From: Paracentrotus lividus
Lineage: Eukaryota; Echinodermata; Echinoidea; Camarodonta; Echinidae
DNA length: 64,000 bases
Direction of reading: 5' to 3'
Assembly: GCA_940671915.1 (NCBI GenBank)
Contig: CALNVZ010003434.1
Coordinates: 10,880,043 to 10,944,042, forward strand
The translations under genes were made by a program, and so were the position numbers. The notes beneath the pieces are model-generated. The model saw nothing but the letters and a program-made list of their open reading frames with translations. It was not told where the DNA came from and made no database searches. Below, in pieces: positions 24,991 through 35,679 of this stretch. The stretch's first letter is position 1, and each line of letters starts with the position of its first letter.

Positions 24991-26270
24991 GGAATATGTT
25001 TTATTTGTTCCAACTTTATATTCTTAAAATTTTCATTAGTTTCTGTATAATAAGTGAAATAGATCATTCTATTTCGAATTTTGGGTATACAAATATTTAG
25101 GACGCCTTATTCCGTTCAAGTCTATAATATTTCCCATTCCGCGTGCCGTTTGAGTGTAAGCAGATTTAAGGCCACATGTCATGAGTTGGGTGCAAAATGC
25201 GTAACATGCACACAAATTTGTAGAAATGTACATTGTCACATGTAAATCAAACATCTCTAGTTTATTAGTGGTAAGTCAGACACGTATAAAAGTTCATATC
25301 TATTGAAAGCAGAGATTGTAAGGAAGATGATTAACATATTTTTGTGCCTGTATAGGGTGTCTCAAAAAAGCTATACAGAGTGTTACTGAGAAAATGATTT
25401 TAAAAAGTTCACAATTTTACTTGCGAATGATTTCTTAATCTTTGTACCAAATGAAATGAATCATTTTGGAATGTGTTAATAAGACACTATGCTTCTAAAA
25501 AATATAAACTTGTAACACAAAATTACGTTTTCTAACCGCGCTACAGGGTGTCAACAAGGAGAAAATTTTATAGTGCAAAAGGGGCATAAATCATATGTTT
25601 CACACTTGGATTACAACAATGTTTATTGCAAGAAATTACAACAATGTTCACTGCAAGAAATTTGTTTCCACTTAATTGTGTATCTACATGCATGCAAAGA
25701 AAATGGCGAAAAAGCACAGTTATTGTTATAAGATTGCATGTGACAATTTTCGATGCCTCCAATGCATTGTCTATGAGGATAGGTGCATTATTAAAGTATG
25801 TTTTAATTGATTAATTAATTGATTAAATAAGTTTTGGAAAATCAACTTTGTATAGATAAATTCCAAAGAGAATTATATATCACTCAACCCATAAGACCAA
25901 TAGACTGGAAAGATATAATGCAACAAAGAATTTAAAAAAAAATGGGAATTCCCTATGCTTCAACACATGCCTCGACCGTAGGATCCTATACCCCTTACCC
26001 TATACTCCACTCAAATTATATTTGCATTAGCATAGCATAGCATGAGCATAACAAAGTTGAAACTTCACAGACATATAGCCTGATAATTTATCTACAATGT
26101 GAGTTATTGCACAACTCATGGTTGTACATCATTTTCATGCTATGTGAAAAAATGTGATCGTTTTTCCTCCAAAATGTAACGCCTCCACCCTTTTACTATA
26201 CCCCAACATGTGACACATGACCTTAACGGTTCATGGAACTTTCTACATAAAAAAAATATATATATATCTG
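24991..26270. other. AT-rich interior of element A
   Basis: No gene seen. TATAGGGTGTCTCAAAAAAG (25,353-25,372) looks like one end of a mariner-type element, and ACAGGGTGTCAACAAGG near 25,545 is a second such word in the same orientation. A matching inverted end was not found, so I leave it as a possible fragment. Confidence 0.5.
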
Positions 26271-26590
26271 ACATGACTGTCATTTTCATTTATTGAGAAA
26301 TCAAGCCTGTATTTTGCTAAAGTTTCAACAATGAATACCTAAAGCTACATACTACTGTATGATACTGCTGTGTGGTACTGCTGTATGGTACTGCTTCATG
26401 GTACTACTGTATGGTACTGCTGTATGGTACTGCTTTATGATACTGCTGTGTGATATTAACTGGTGTGGTACTAACATGAAAGTAATATCTGACATGGCTG
26501 TCATTTTCACTTATTGAGAAATTAGGCCTGTATTTTGCTAAAGTTTCAACAATGAATACCTAAAGCTACTACTACTGTTTGATTCTGCTG
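26271..26590. repeat. 221-bp tandem duplication leading into the 13-bp array
   Basis: ACATGACTGTCATTTTCA at 26,271 and ACATGGCTGTCATTTTCA at 26,492 open two copies of the same roughly 95-bp unique segment (TATTTTGCTAAAGTTTCAAC, GAATACCTAAAGCTAC). Each is followed by TACTGCTGTATGG-type repeats, so unique sequence and array were duplicated together. Confidence 0.85.
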
Positions 26591-27290
26591 TATGGTACTG
26601 CTGTATGGTACAGCTTGTATGTTACTGCTGTATGCGTACTACCGTAATGGTACTTGCTGTATGGTATTGCTGTATGGTTCTGCTGTATGCTTCTGCTGTA
26701 TGGTACTCGTGTATGGTTACTGCTGCTTATGGTACTACTGTATGGTCTGCCGTGGTACTGATGTGTGGTACTGCTGTATGGTATGCTCTTATGGTACTGC
26801 TGTTATGGTACTGCTGTATGGTACTTACTGTATGTACTGCCGTGGTACGATGTGTGGTACTGCTGTATGGTACTGCTGTATGGTACTGCTCTGATGGTAC
26901 TGCTGTATGGTACTGCTGTATGGTACTACTGTATGGTACTGCTATGTATGGTACTGCTGTATGGTTGCTGCTGGTATGGTACTGCTGTTGTACTGCCGTG
27001 GTACTGATGTGTGCTTGTACTGCGCTGTATGGTATACGTGTATGGTACTGCCGTGGGTTACTGAGCTGTTGATACTACTGCTCTATGGTACCGCTGTATG
27101 GTACTTGCTGTATGGTTACTACTGTATATGGTACTGCCGTGGTACTGATGGTTGTGGTTACTGCTGTATGGTACTGCTGTATGGTACTGCTGTATGGTAC
27201 TACTGTATGGTACTGCTGTATGGTGCTGCTCTATGGAACTGCTGTACGGTACTGCTGTATGGTACCGCTACTACCAAAACACCACACAGC
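26350..27290. repeat. 13-bp array, TACTGCTGTATGG
   Basis: About 0.9 kb of TATGGTACTGCTG repeats with interspersed GCCGTGGTACTGATGTGTGG variants. Single-base insertions and deletions are frequent (for example CTGTTATGG, GTATGCTC). It is the reverse-complement theme of the next array (ACCATACAGCA), so the two could pair as a long hairpin. Overlapping Met/Leu/Tyr/Cys-rich frames here are repeat read-through. Confidence 0.92.
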
Positions 27291-27835
27291 AATACCATAC
27301 ATATGGTATTTGTGCCCAAAAAACATACAGCAATACCATACATATGGTATTTGTGCCAAAAAACCATACAGCAATACCATACATATGGTATTTGTGCCAA
27401 AAAACCATACAGCATTACCATACATATGGTATTTGTGCCAAAAAACCATACAGCAATACCATACATATGGTATTTCTGCCAAAAAACATACAGAAATACC
27501 ATACATACGGTATCTGTGCCAAAAAACCATACACCAATACCATACATATGGTATTTGTGCCAAAAAACCATACACCAATACCATACATATGGTATTTGTG
27601 CCAAAAAAAAACATACAGCAATACCATACATATGGTATTTGTGCCCAAAAAACATACAGCAATACCATACATATGGTATTTGTGCCAAAAAACATACAGC
27701 AATACCATACATATGGTATTTCTGCCAAAAAAAACATACAGAAATACCATACATATGGTATTTGTGCCAAAAAAAACATACAGAAATACCATACATATGG
27801 TATTTGTGCCAAAAAAAACATACAGCAATACCATA
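27291..27835. repeat. 40-43-bp array with an interrupted palindrome per unit
   Basis: Thirteen consecutive units, each containing AATACCATA-CA-TATGGTATT (9-bp arms, 2-bp spacer), then TGTGCC, an A-run of variable length and CATACAGC. Unit sequence is highly conserved apart from A-run length. The array stops mid-unit at ACCATA because element B is inserted there. Confidence 0.95.
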
Positions 27836-28690
27836 GGGGAGACCGGGTATGGAAGTTACACGGGTCAGTTGTTACAGTTCTCAGTGTGCTAAGATGGAAC
27901 AAGAGAGGATTGTAACTGGCATCTATATACAGCCTACATATGCTGTGATGAACTGCCGGTCGTGAGGTTTCTCCGTGTTTTATTAAAAAGTAAATCAACA
28001 AAAAACCATTTTTTACAGTTCAAAGTAAATTTTTGTAAAAATTGAAATTTTGTAATAGCGTCTTACAACTGAAGGCACATGATGATAGTCTGGTATTGTC
28101 AATATAGTACATGTATGTCACTAATATACCCCTAGCCATGCCCTGTAATTCTGCCTAATGACTGTGTACAGTTGATTTCTGTGTGTAAAATCACCCATGG
28201 GGTAGGCTGTTACAACAACCTACTCCATGTTGATGTAACAATTACCCCACATTCATTACATATGTAAAATTACATTTTGTCTCAATTTTCAGGTGTTAAT
28301 ATTTTTATTTTCTATTATTACTTTTGTCTATTCTAGGACTCTACTTGATTCTACTGTTAACGATGTCAAGAAACTGGGAAAGTTGAAATTAAAGTATGGT
28401 ATAAGAGATTTACACATTGTCAACTTACCCCGTATGTTTACATATTGTAACAATTGACCCCGTATGGTGTAACAACCTACCCCGTATATGGGTAGGTTGT
28501 TACGAAACATGTCTTCACGGTAATTAAGCTGTAGTTAATTAGTGTTACATGTTTTCAAGTTTTATATGCTCCAGGTTTTAGCCACAACATACATAGGTAA
28601 CTACAGACCCAATATGGAGTGGTGAGTTCTTTCATTAGAACATTTTTGGCCCAAATGTGAATTTTGTAACGGTCCATTACCCGGTCTCCC
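27836..28690. mobile_element. Element B: 855-bp TIR element nested in element A
   Basis: The left end GGGGAGACCGGGTATGG matches the reverse complement of the right end GGGAGACCGGGTAATGG; similarity extends into a GTTAC word. It lies inside one unit of the 40-bp array. Removing it together with one TA rejoins ACCATA to CAATGGTATTTG, close to the intact ACCATACATATGGTATTTG. TA is therefore the target duplication (27,834-27,835 and 28,691-28,692). No transposase frame. The interior repeats GTAACAACCTACCCCGTAT-like words several times. Probably non-autonomous; superfamily not recognised. Confidence 0.85.
28469..28503. repeat. Perfect 14-bp hairpin inside element B
   Basis: GTAACAACCTACCC (28,469-28,482) pairs exactly with GGGTAGGTTGTTAC (28,490-28,503) over a 7-nt loop. 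Single copies of the arm (GTTACAACAACCTACTCC near 28,210, GTAACAATTACCCC near 28,236, GTAACAATTGACCCCG near 28,446) recur nearby, so this word is a repeated internal motif, perhaps a protein-binding site. Confidence 0.85.
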
Positions 28691-29158
28691 TACAATGGTA
28701 TTTGCTGCCAAAAAAAAACCATACAGGAATACCTACATGTATGGTATTTGTCCAAAAAAACCATACAGCAAATACATACTCATATGGTATTTTGTGCAAA
28801 AAAACCATAAAGCAAATACCATACATATGGTATTACGTGTAAAAAAAAAAACATCAGAATACATGAACATATTGTATTTGTGCAAAAAACCATTACAGAA
28901 ATACCATTACTATGTATGTGCCAAAAAACCATACAGCAATACCATACATATGGTATTTGTGCCAAATACCACAGCACTGCTGTATGGTATTATTATGGTA
29001 CCCTTTTCCTGTGTGGTATTTTTCTATGGTACTTCTATGGTATTTTATTGTACCATAGAAATACCATAGGAATACCACAGGACATTAAGAAATACCATAT
29101 GAATACCACAGGACATTCAGAAATACCATAGGAATACCACAGGACATTTTTGTAAGGG
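28691..29158. repeat. Right part of the element A arrays, degenerate
   Basis: Continuation of the 40-bp array beyond element B: about six more diverged units to 28,975, then TACCATAGAAATACCATAGG and two to three copies of GGAATACCACAGGACATT leading into the right terminus. These units are noticeably more diverged than the thirteen on the left side of element B. Confidence 0.85.
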
Positions 29159-29360
29159 TATAATTAGGGTTTTCTGTTGAAAAGATTTATTTTTATTTAT
29201 TTATTTTTTTTTTAATTCAAAGCTTTGCTTGATGATAATTAAGAAAATCAAAATATCTGTCGGATGTCTCTAATAAAATACCGACCTCGTTTTTGTAAAG
29301 CAAAAAGAATTATAATAAATAAAAAGAACTGAAAACAAAGTATAGGTATTTTGACCTATA
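29159..29360. other. AT-rich spacer between elements A and C
   Basis: Sequence between the right TA of element A and the left TA of element C. It has no recognised features apart from T- and A-runs, and is part of the composite insertion that splits repeat R. Confidence 0.55.
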
Positions 29361-29826
29361 CAGTCTGTGTCAAATAAAATGGTACAGTTGGAAAACATTT
29401 TTTTATAGTGTGAAGGTTAATATCAACGTGGTATTGTTTGTTATTTTCATAAAGCAGGAATATCACTCTTTCTTCTGCAATTTTTTTCATCACATTTGGT
29501 GCAGTATTTTTTGAGATATGACTAATTTTCTACAATAAAACAAAATCCATTTTTCGCACGCCGTCCCATGCCTTTGTGTACGATTTCGCATAATGACCGT
29601 GAATTCAGCGCTCCAGAACAATAGAAGTGCGTAATTTCGATTAGTTCCTCGTCGCACAAAACTTAGCATAACTTTTGTTTCACGAAAGCAAATTATACAG
29701 GACAAAGCGCATCAGCAAGAAAAATCTTTTGGCTTTAATTTGGTACCACAAACACACATTATATGAAAAGATTTCACACCTAAATGATTTTTTCCCCGAC
29801 TGTACCATTTTTTTTGACACAGACTG
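29361..29826. mobile_element. Element C: 466-bp mariner-like MITE
   Basis: The left end CAGTCTGTGTCAAATAAAAT and the right end (reverse-complemented) CAGTCTGTGTCAAAAAAAAT are near identical and continue through GGTACAGT, giving TIRs of about 28 bp. TA flanks both sides (29,359-29,360 and 29,827-29,828), as expected for Tc1/mariner targets. The interior has no transposase frame and the two halves are not palindromic. Its right TA directly abuts the second half of repeat R. Confidence 0.85.
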
Positions 29827-29827
29827 T

Positions 29828-29955
29828 AGAGCAATCCTTTTCAGTGGAACTTTCTACAATAAAATTCTTCCTAAATACCTTTAAGTTAAATTAAAAGCTT
29901 ACAATTATTTTCTTCACCTGTGGTTCACCTTTCCCACTACACTAGATTCTCTTTA
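29828..29955 (+). repeat. Dispersed repeat R, split copy, right part
   Basis: Begins AGAGCAATCCTTTTCAGTGG and follows the intact copy (20,415-20,542) through TTCTACAATAAAAT, GTTCACCTTTCCCACT and TAGATTCTCTTTA with scattered changes. It completes the copy whose left part ends at 22,967. Confidence 0.85.
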
Positions 29956-32590
29956 AATCTTATCTAATCAGTTATTGCCTTTGTAACTTTGTGGAGGCTT
30001 GCAAAAAATCTGAGCTGTCAGGCCCTACATTTTGTCAGTACATGCAATAATGTGTCAAAGGTAAAAACCTGAAAATTCATTTCATATGCATCATTATATG
30101 TTTAACAATAAGTTTGTTTGAATTAACCCAACTTGATCAACGTCATGTGGACAAACGACAAGCTAATAACATTTATATTACCAACGACATTACAAGCGTT
30201 TTAGGCCTATGGGCTTGCCGCTATGCGTGTTTTTGTTTTTGTTTTAATAAGATTCATCTGAATTACATCTGAATTCATGCTCGAGAGCCAAATTACTATG
30301 ATTTTTCAATGAAATTGCCTGAAAAATCATTGAAAATTTCAGTTTCAAGCAATCTATACAGTGATAGTCAAAAGTATGCCTCTTTTTGAAATGATTATCG
30401 CTGGTAATCAAAGCATTTCCTAGTTGAGTTGCAGTTTTTATACTGCTGTTTTTTTTTTCTTTTCTTTTCTTTTACAGAAATTGGGAGATTTACATATTAA
30501 ATACGTGTTAACACGCCCCGCCCATGTGCGCGGGTAGATGCCAAGTTTAGTAGTACATGAACTGTATTTCTTTTCTGCTCCATTTTGCAGCTGGGACATC
30601 ACATTTTCTTAATTTCATTTTCCCCACTCCCAAAAGTGAGTGGGAATTTGATTAAAGACACGACCCACTGGTATTCCACGTAAGAGAGAAGACCTTCTCC
30701 AAACCCTATGCACACATGATATTCATCCGCGATCAGGCATTGGCACATCTCTATGGGCATTGGTCAAATTCAAATAATCTGCCCTGCATTTACTGATAAA
30801 TTATGATAGGGATTGTGTTGTTAATGACGACTAGACTGGATCTTTATTAATCAAGTCTGTAGTCTTGTTTTGGCTTTATGCATTTCATTGGTTGTTTGAC
30901 TTGCCCAATTATAACGAATTTGTAACTTTAGCCCTGAAGTCATCCTTAATTAATAGCTCACCTAATCATTATCCTTGGACTAAATCTATGATAACATAAT
31001 CATAATCTTAGTAGCCAATTCCAAATATCTACATGTATTTGATGGCCAATAAACCAAGGAAAGGTTCTGAGGTTGAAACGAAGCATGCATGCAGTGAACA
31101 TAGGCCTATTATTTCAATAACTAGGTATCAACACGAGTCAGTTGTTGAATGAACGGTCTTTTATTGTGATAATGATAATTTGGACATTTGTAATGCGCCG
31201 GTATTAATCATGAAAAGATTCTCATGGTACAGTAAAGAAAAGAAGGAAAAGGAAACATATTAACGAGGGGTATGAATTACATTTACTTGTTTCAATCACC
31301 GGATTTTTAGTGAATTTTTAAAGGGGCTAAAACAAGAAATATTATCGCACACATTCTCTCAGAAAAGTGTATTTCCGTAATGCAACTATAATACTCAAGA
31401 AATTCACTCATTATTGAGCATCTTCAAATGCATCCTTATAATATCAAATAAACTGTTCTCTGCGTAATTCCTTTTGTTTCTTGCTGAAATTAATCGTGAT
31501 GCTCTGAATTTCTGGTACATAAAAAACGACGAGCCAGGTCGAAGGAGAACTGATATTATAGACGGAGACAATGCCCTATTAGTACAGTACTTCACGAATT
31601 AGGCGTACGCCCTCTCGCTGTAACTCTCGTATAGTTGACAAACTCCACATCTTTATTAGATTTCATGACAATGATTTATGAATAGTGATCACGTGATATA
31701 CATGTATATGAAATAAAATTCATTACAGTGAGATTTCGATAATTCAAATAGATTTATTATACAATAATTCTTTGTTAGTCATCATTTTATCATAACAATT
31801 TGTACACGCAAATTACTTTCAGTATAATGCCTAATGAAGAAAAGATTGCAGGCCCATTTTTTAAATCAGTTTTTATGTTGTACTTGATGATATACATAAA
31901 GGTATAATCAATTCAGCATCGACCTGTATGACGATTTTTTTTTTTTTCTTTTCATGATATACCTCCTTAGGCATTATACTTCCATTCAAAGAATAATGAA
32001 GTATATACAGCTTGGGATAAAAAATATTAGACAAAGCTCTTTTTATAAGGGTTTCGGTGTGTGTTTTTCGCTTTGTGTTGTAACAAAACATATTAACCAT
32101 AGACTAACTCTACTTCTATACAACCTTCAGCAATTAAATCATTGACATGTGAGTAAATCTTTCGTGGCGCTCTTGTCCCAGAACAGAAAATGAGCTTGGT
32201 CTAATAATTTTTGCCCGAGCTGTATATTCTGACACTCTGAGAAAGAGACCACGAACAGGGGTCGGAGGTGAGCACTAACCTCCCCCAAGACTCCCCGCAG
32301 TCAGACGAGCTCTATATCCCCTCATGCGTGAAAATTACAAGTGTTCAATTTCCCTTGGCGGGTAAGTACTACATTGCGTTACCATGGTGATCTGGTATCG
32401 CGTCTATAAGATGAGAGCGCCTTGTGCAAACTTTCAGCAGACTCTATAAAATGAAGAAGGTTTTATAACGGAAATCAGTAGGTTGCTAACACTCAACCAA
32501 GTGCTCTTTATTAACAAAGTCTTCAGTGACGTAATTATTTTTATTCATATTCTTCATGGAAAACAGGAAGTTCTTTGATTGGCCAAATAG
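29956..32590. other. Non-coding, no gene seen
   Basis: AT-rich sequence without recognised elements. 32,190-32,360 is more balanced in composition with several CpG words. The minus-strand frame at 31404-31595 and the pair near 31,900-32,140 have no domain signature. Confidence 0.5.
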
Positions 32591-32602
32591 CACATCATGT
32601 GA

Positions 32603-32695
32603 TAAAATAATAATAATAATAATAATAATGATAATATTTATAAGGCGCTTAATCATGTTAATACTGATGTTTCTAAGCGCTCAATATTCTGCTTA
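32603..32695. repeat. AAT microsatellite with TATAAGGCGCTTAA-type tail
   Basis: AATAATAATAATAATAATGATAATATTTATAAGGCGC followed by a return GCGCTCAATATT word. A short inverted repeat around GCGCTTA is visible. It resembles a common AAT-ending short interspersed element, but boundaries are uncertain. Confidence 0.5.
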
Positions 32696-32745
32696 ATGTA
32701 CGAGAACATGAATCAATCTACTACATTTGTGTAAGGTTGTCTGAA

Positions 32746-32782
<37 letters not shown>
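32746..32782. repeat. Poly-A run
   Basis: About 35 A residues followed by ACTAAACTAAACTT and ACAACAACAACAAC. A retroposon tail is possible; no body identified. Confidence 0.9.
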
Positions 32783-32789
<7 letters not shown>

Positions 32790-33810
32790 TAAACTTAAAA
32801 ACAACAACAACAACATCAACAAAAGAAGCTCATCAAATAATATCATAATGTATAGTGCTTCCAAAATAGGAAAGCAAGAAAATGATCAAATATTTCACCT
32901 ACTATAATACTGAAAAAATTATAGCTGGGGATGGCGTTCTACAGCATTCGCAATAATAATACCCATTGAGTGATTACAGAATTTGATAATCGGATTATTA
33001 ACGCTAAAATTTTATAATTTTGTTATTAATAGGGAAATAGGTCAACACCGATGAATATCATGTTTTTGTCGAATTCATTAAGGTTAAACAGCGATTCCCA
33101 GACATTGACATTATTCCGAAAATATCTGCTCGCATGAGACAGAGATTTTTCCCCAGCGGGAAATCGATTTCTTCACGCAGAACATTTTCTGTAAAAGTCA
33201 TTCAAAATGATAAACAGCAAGAACGGTGTCAGCGGCATGAAATCGACTTTCTGCTACATAAATCTATACTTAATGTCAATTGGTTAGGGGAAATTTAAGG
33301 AGTTTGATGAAGATATACATGTATTGCACGCTGGACATTAATGCATAATCCACCGTCTCTCGGGAAGGCATGGTAAGTGTACAAATATCATGCACGCTTT
33401 TTTAGACAGTTCCTTAAAATGCAAACACGATGAAATTCCAGCGATTAAATATCAAAGTTGAGAGGAAAAGTGCGCTGCCCTCGGTCATAGCAAATAACGT
33501 CTCTTCCACGCGAGAGTCTTAAACGTATCTAATAGCTAGGAGCGCGCACGACGCAACGGAGAGCGATTCGATGGACTCTACTATACTTCTACTGTCTACA
33601 ACGCGCACGGTTGCTGAGTTCATTGATGTAGAAATGGCGGGATTGAAACTTTCATTTACAACCTGTTGAGAACAACTTCATTTTGTCCCTACCACGTAGG
33701 TTGCTACCTGGGAGGGGGCGGATAGAGAGTGAGTTGAAGAGAGGGGTACCTCGGAACAAACAAAACTATTATTCTTTTTTAGATGTTTTTGTTTTTTTAT
33801 TGTTCCTTAA
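32783..33810. other. Non-coding; CpG-containing block at 33.46-33.66 kb
   Basis: No gene seen. 33,460-33,660 is richer in CG words (GCGCGCACGACGCAACGG, CAACGCGCACGG) than the surroundings and ends in a GTAGAAATGGCGGGATTG word. It could be a promoter-like or conserved block; there is no coding frame with a recognisable product. Confidence 0.4.
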
Positions 33811-33976
33811 CAGTGGCGGATCCAGGCAGGGGCGCAGGGAACGCGCGCCCCCTCTATAATTTGAAAACCACTCACTGACAGTACATGTTAGAATTGGGAA
33901 ATTTTCGGCTGCGTCCCCTATTTTCCCAAATTTTCGGGATGCGCCCCCGTATTTCTAAATCCTGGATCCGCCACTG
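33811..33976. mobile_element. 166-bp MITE with CAGTGGCGGATCCAGG termini
   Basis: CAGTGGCGGATCCAGG at the left end is the exact reverse complement of CCTGGATCCGCCACTG at the right end. CTTAA flanks both sides, a likely 5-bp target duplication. Inside are GGGGCGCAGGG and GCGCCCCCTCTATAATTTG. Related fragments occur at 57,168, at 52,400 (right end only) and probably near 36,640 and 13,351, so this is an abundant family. I do not assign a superfamily with confidence. Confidence 0.88.
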
Positions 33977-35408
33977 CTTAAACACATTTTGGTTGAATCC
34001 AGGAATGGTGGAATGGGTTTTGCTGTGCAAGGATGGAGAGTGCGTGGAGCCCGGATGAGAAAGTGCGAGAGCTTTCAAATATAAATAAACTACTTTATAC
34101 TGTATGATTAACTACACTCATACAGACCTACACTTTCTTCCAATAAAGAACTACATATGAAGCGAAGTAGTCCACCCCTTAATGCCACTAAATAGCAAGA
34201 GAAAGATGAAAACTGTGGATTCCACTAACCTATTTTAGTTCAGAATGCATAAGCGGATGACATAGTCATGATAGTGGATAGTGTGGGGTCTGGGGTGTAA
34301 TATTGGGATCATTGTTGGGGATGGGGGTGCATGGATGAAAGAAAAGTTAGCGTTTGGTTTATGCATATGAGAGGGAAGAAAGTAAGAAAATATAGAGAAA
34401 GGTTATGAGACCAAACTTCATGTTAACATGCATACCTTTAAAAAAAAATCTAAATTGAAAAAAAAATAGTGTATAAAACGTAAAAGAAATAAAAGAAAAA
34501 AGGTGTTTCAGAACCTATCGGAACAGGAAACAAAAACTAATTCACAAGACGGTTAATGGGGATAATGGGAATTTTAAAGAAAGAAAGAAAAAAAGGTTCA
34601 AGTGGGAGACGAAGGAAAAGAGACGATGTAATATAATTAAGGGGGTGAGGTAGCCAGGGTTTGTCGAGAAATTCAAAATTATACGAATGAAAGAAATATC
34701 CTGAGAGGGGAAAAATAGGAAAGTTTTCTGAAGATGAATTGAAGATGGAAAGTGGTGATCAGATTTCGGAGATAAAGAGATTTGGCGTTGTTATTAATCG
34801 ATCAGATCGTGCCGATAGCAGTGGTTTGCGGTCGGCAGAATCGGTCGCCGTTTCGCGCCGAATTCCTCACCACCAGCACGTTGTACCGTTTGACTGGTAA
34901 ACGGCTAATTTAGCTCGATTTCGTCTCCACTTCTCCACGTTTTTTCCCTTCTTTCCCTTTCCAGACCTTTTATAATCATTCTGGGATGGCAAATACAGAG
35001 CTCAACAGTTTGCTGAGATCATACTGGCGCTAATTTGACTGCCCCACCTTGCCAGCGAAAGAAGTTTAAATTCACATGCAGTCACTGAGATAAAACGAGA
35101 TGAAGAGAGAGAGAGAGAGAGGAGAAAGAGAGGGAGATATGTGTAAGAGAACATGTGCAAAAGCAGCCTTTAGGCAAGCCCCCCCCCCCCTGATATAGGG
35201 TCTGTTGCTGAAAGACTACACTCCCAGGAGACATGGACATGTCGTGCGGATGTAGTCTTCGTCATTTTTTTTGTTTTTGTTTTTGTTTTTAATGGTATAC
35301 GGAGTAATTGTGAAAAAAATCCGTGGAGCCGTGTCGAAAGGATTTAAAGAAAGAGGTAAGGGAGCGAGAGAAAGAGAGAGATAGAGAGAGAGATCCTGCT
35401 GGTAAGAA
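33977..35408. other. Non-coding, purine tracts
   Basis: Mostly A/G-rich sequence with GA tracts at 34,575-34,600, 35,105-35,135 and 35,365-35,395 and a C10-type run near 35,179. 34,800-34,930 is a GC-richer, CpG-containing block without repeats, a possible conserved element. No gene seen. Confidence 0.5.
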
Positions 35409-35629
35409 CACAGTGTCCCACAGTGTGTTTACAGTGTGGTCAAATAGTCGACGATGAGAAGACGCTCAAAATTACTGTGTGAAGATGTCTTTACATTGTG
35501 GTGTGTTTTCCCAGAGAGCGCGTTCACACATTGTGATGTTCGGTTCCTCACTGTGAATTTACTGTATCACAGTGATTGTTAAACGTTCGAATTTAATAGT
35601 GTGGACATGATTTCACACTGTTGGGAAAC
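35409..35629. repeat. Cluster of CACAGTGTG motifs in both orientations
   Basis: CACAGTGT-type words occur at about 35,409, 35,419 and 35,430, then ACTGTGTG, ATTGTGGTGTG, CACACATTGTG, CACTGTGAATTTACTGT, ATCACAGTGA, TAGTGTGG and TTCACACTGTTGG, ending near 35,629. The block begins and ends with inverted forms of the word, like a decayed foldback element. Similar words appear at 22.26-22.35 kb. Confidence 0.6.
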
Positions 35630-35679
35630 TTTTTTTTTTTTTTTTTTTTTTACAGGGAGTAAGAAAAAAAAGGAGAGTA

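Larger units (their letters stand above)
23086..29158. mobile_element. Element A: 6.07-kb TIR element packed with ACCATA/TATGGT arrays
   Basis: The left end reads CCCTTACAAAAATATCGTG. The right end, reverse-complemented, reads CCCTTACAAAAATGTCCTG. The two match at 22 of 24 terminal positions and continue loosely. Both ends are bordered by TA (23,084-23,085 and 29,159-29,160), consistent with a TA target duplication. The interior shows no transposase. It is mostly tandem and inverted arrays built on ACCATA/TATGGT, plus about 2.5 kb of AT-rich filler and nested repeats. I infer a large non-autonomous DNA transposon. The superfamily is not recognised. TA targets are used by Tc1/mariner and some others, but the termini do not look like the mariner ends seen elsewhere in this window. 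Confidence 0.75.

Noticed and set aside
25353..25560. Mariner-like words TATAGGGTGTCTCAAAAAAG and ACAGGGTGTCAAC as a complete element
   Set aside because: Both are in the same orientation; no inverted right end was found, so element boundaries cannot be supported.
27291..27835. Regular 40-bp repeats that could look like a CRISPR array
   Set aside because: There are no unique spacers, units are contiguous and palindromic throughout, the genome is eukaryotic and no cas genes are present.
26592..28001. Long frames up to 309 codons over the 13-bp and 40-bp arrays
   Set aside because: Repeat units without stop codons keep all three frames open. The encoded words (MVLLYGTAVWYCC, HTYGICAKK) are the array in translation and no start or splice context supports a gene.
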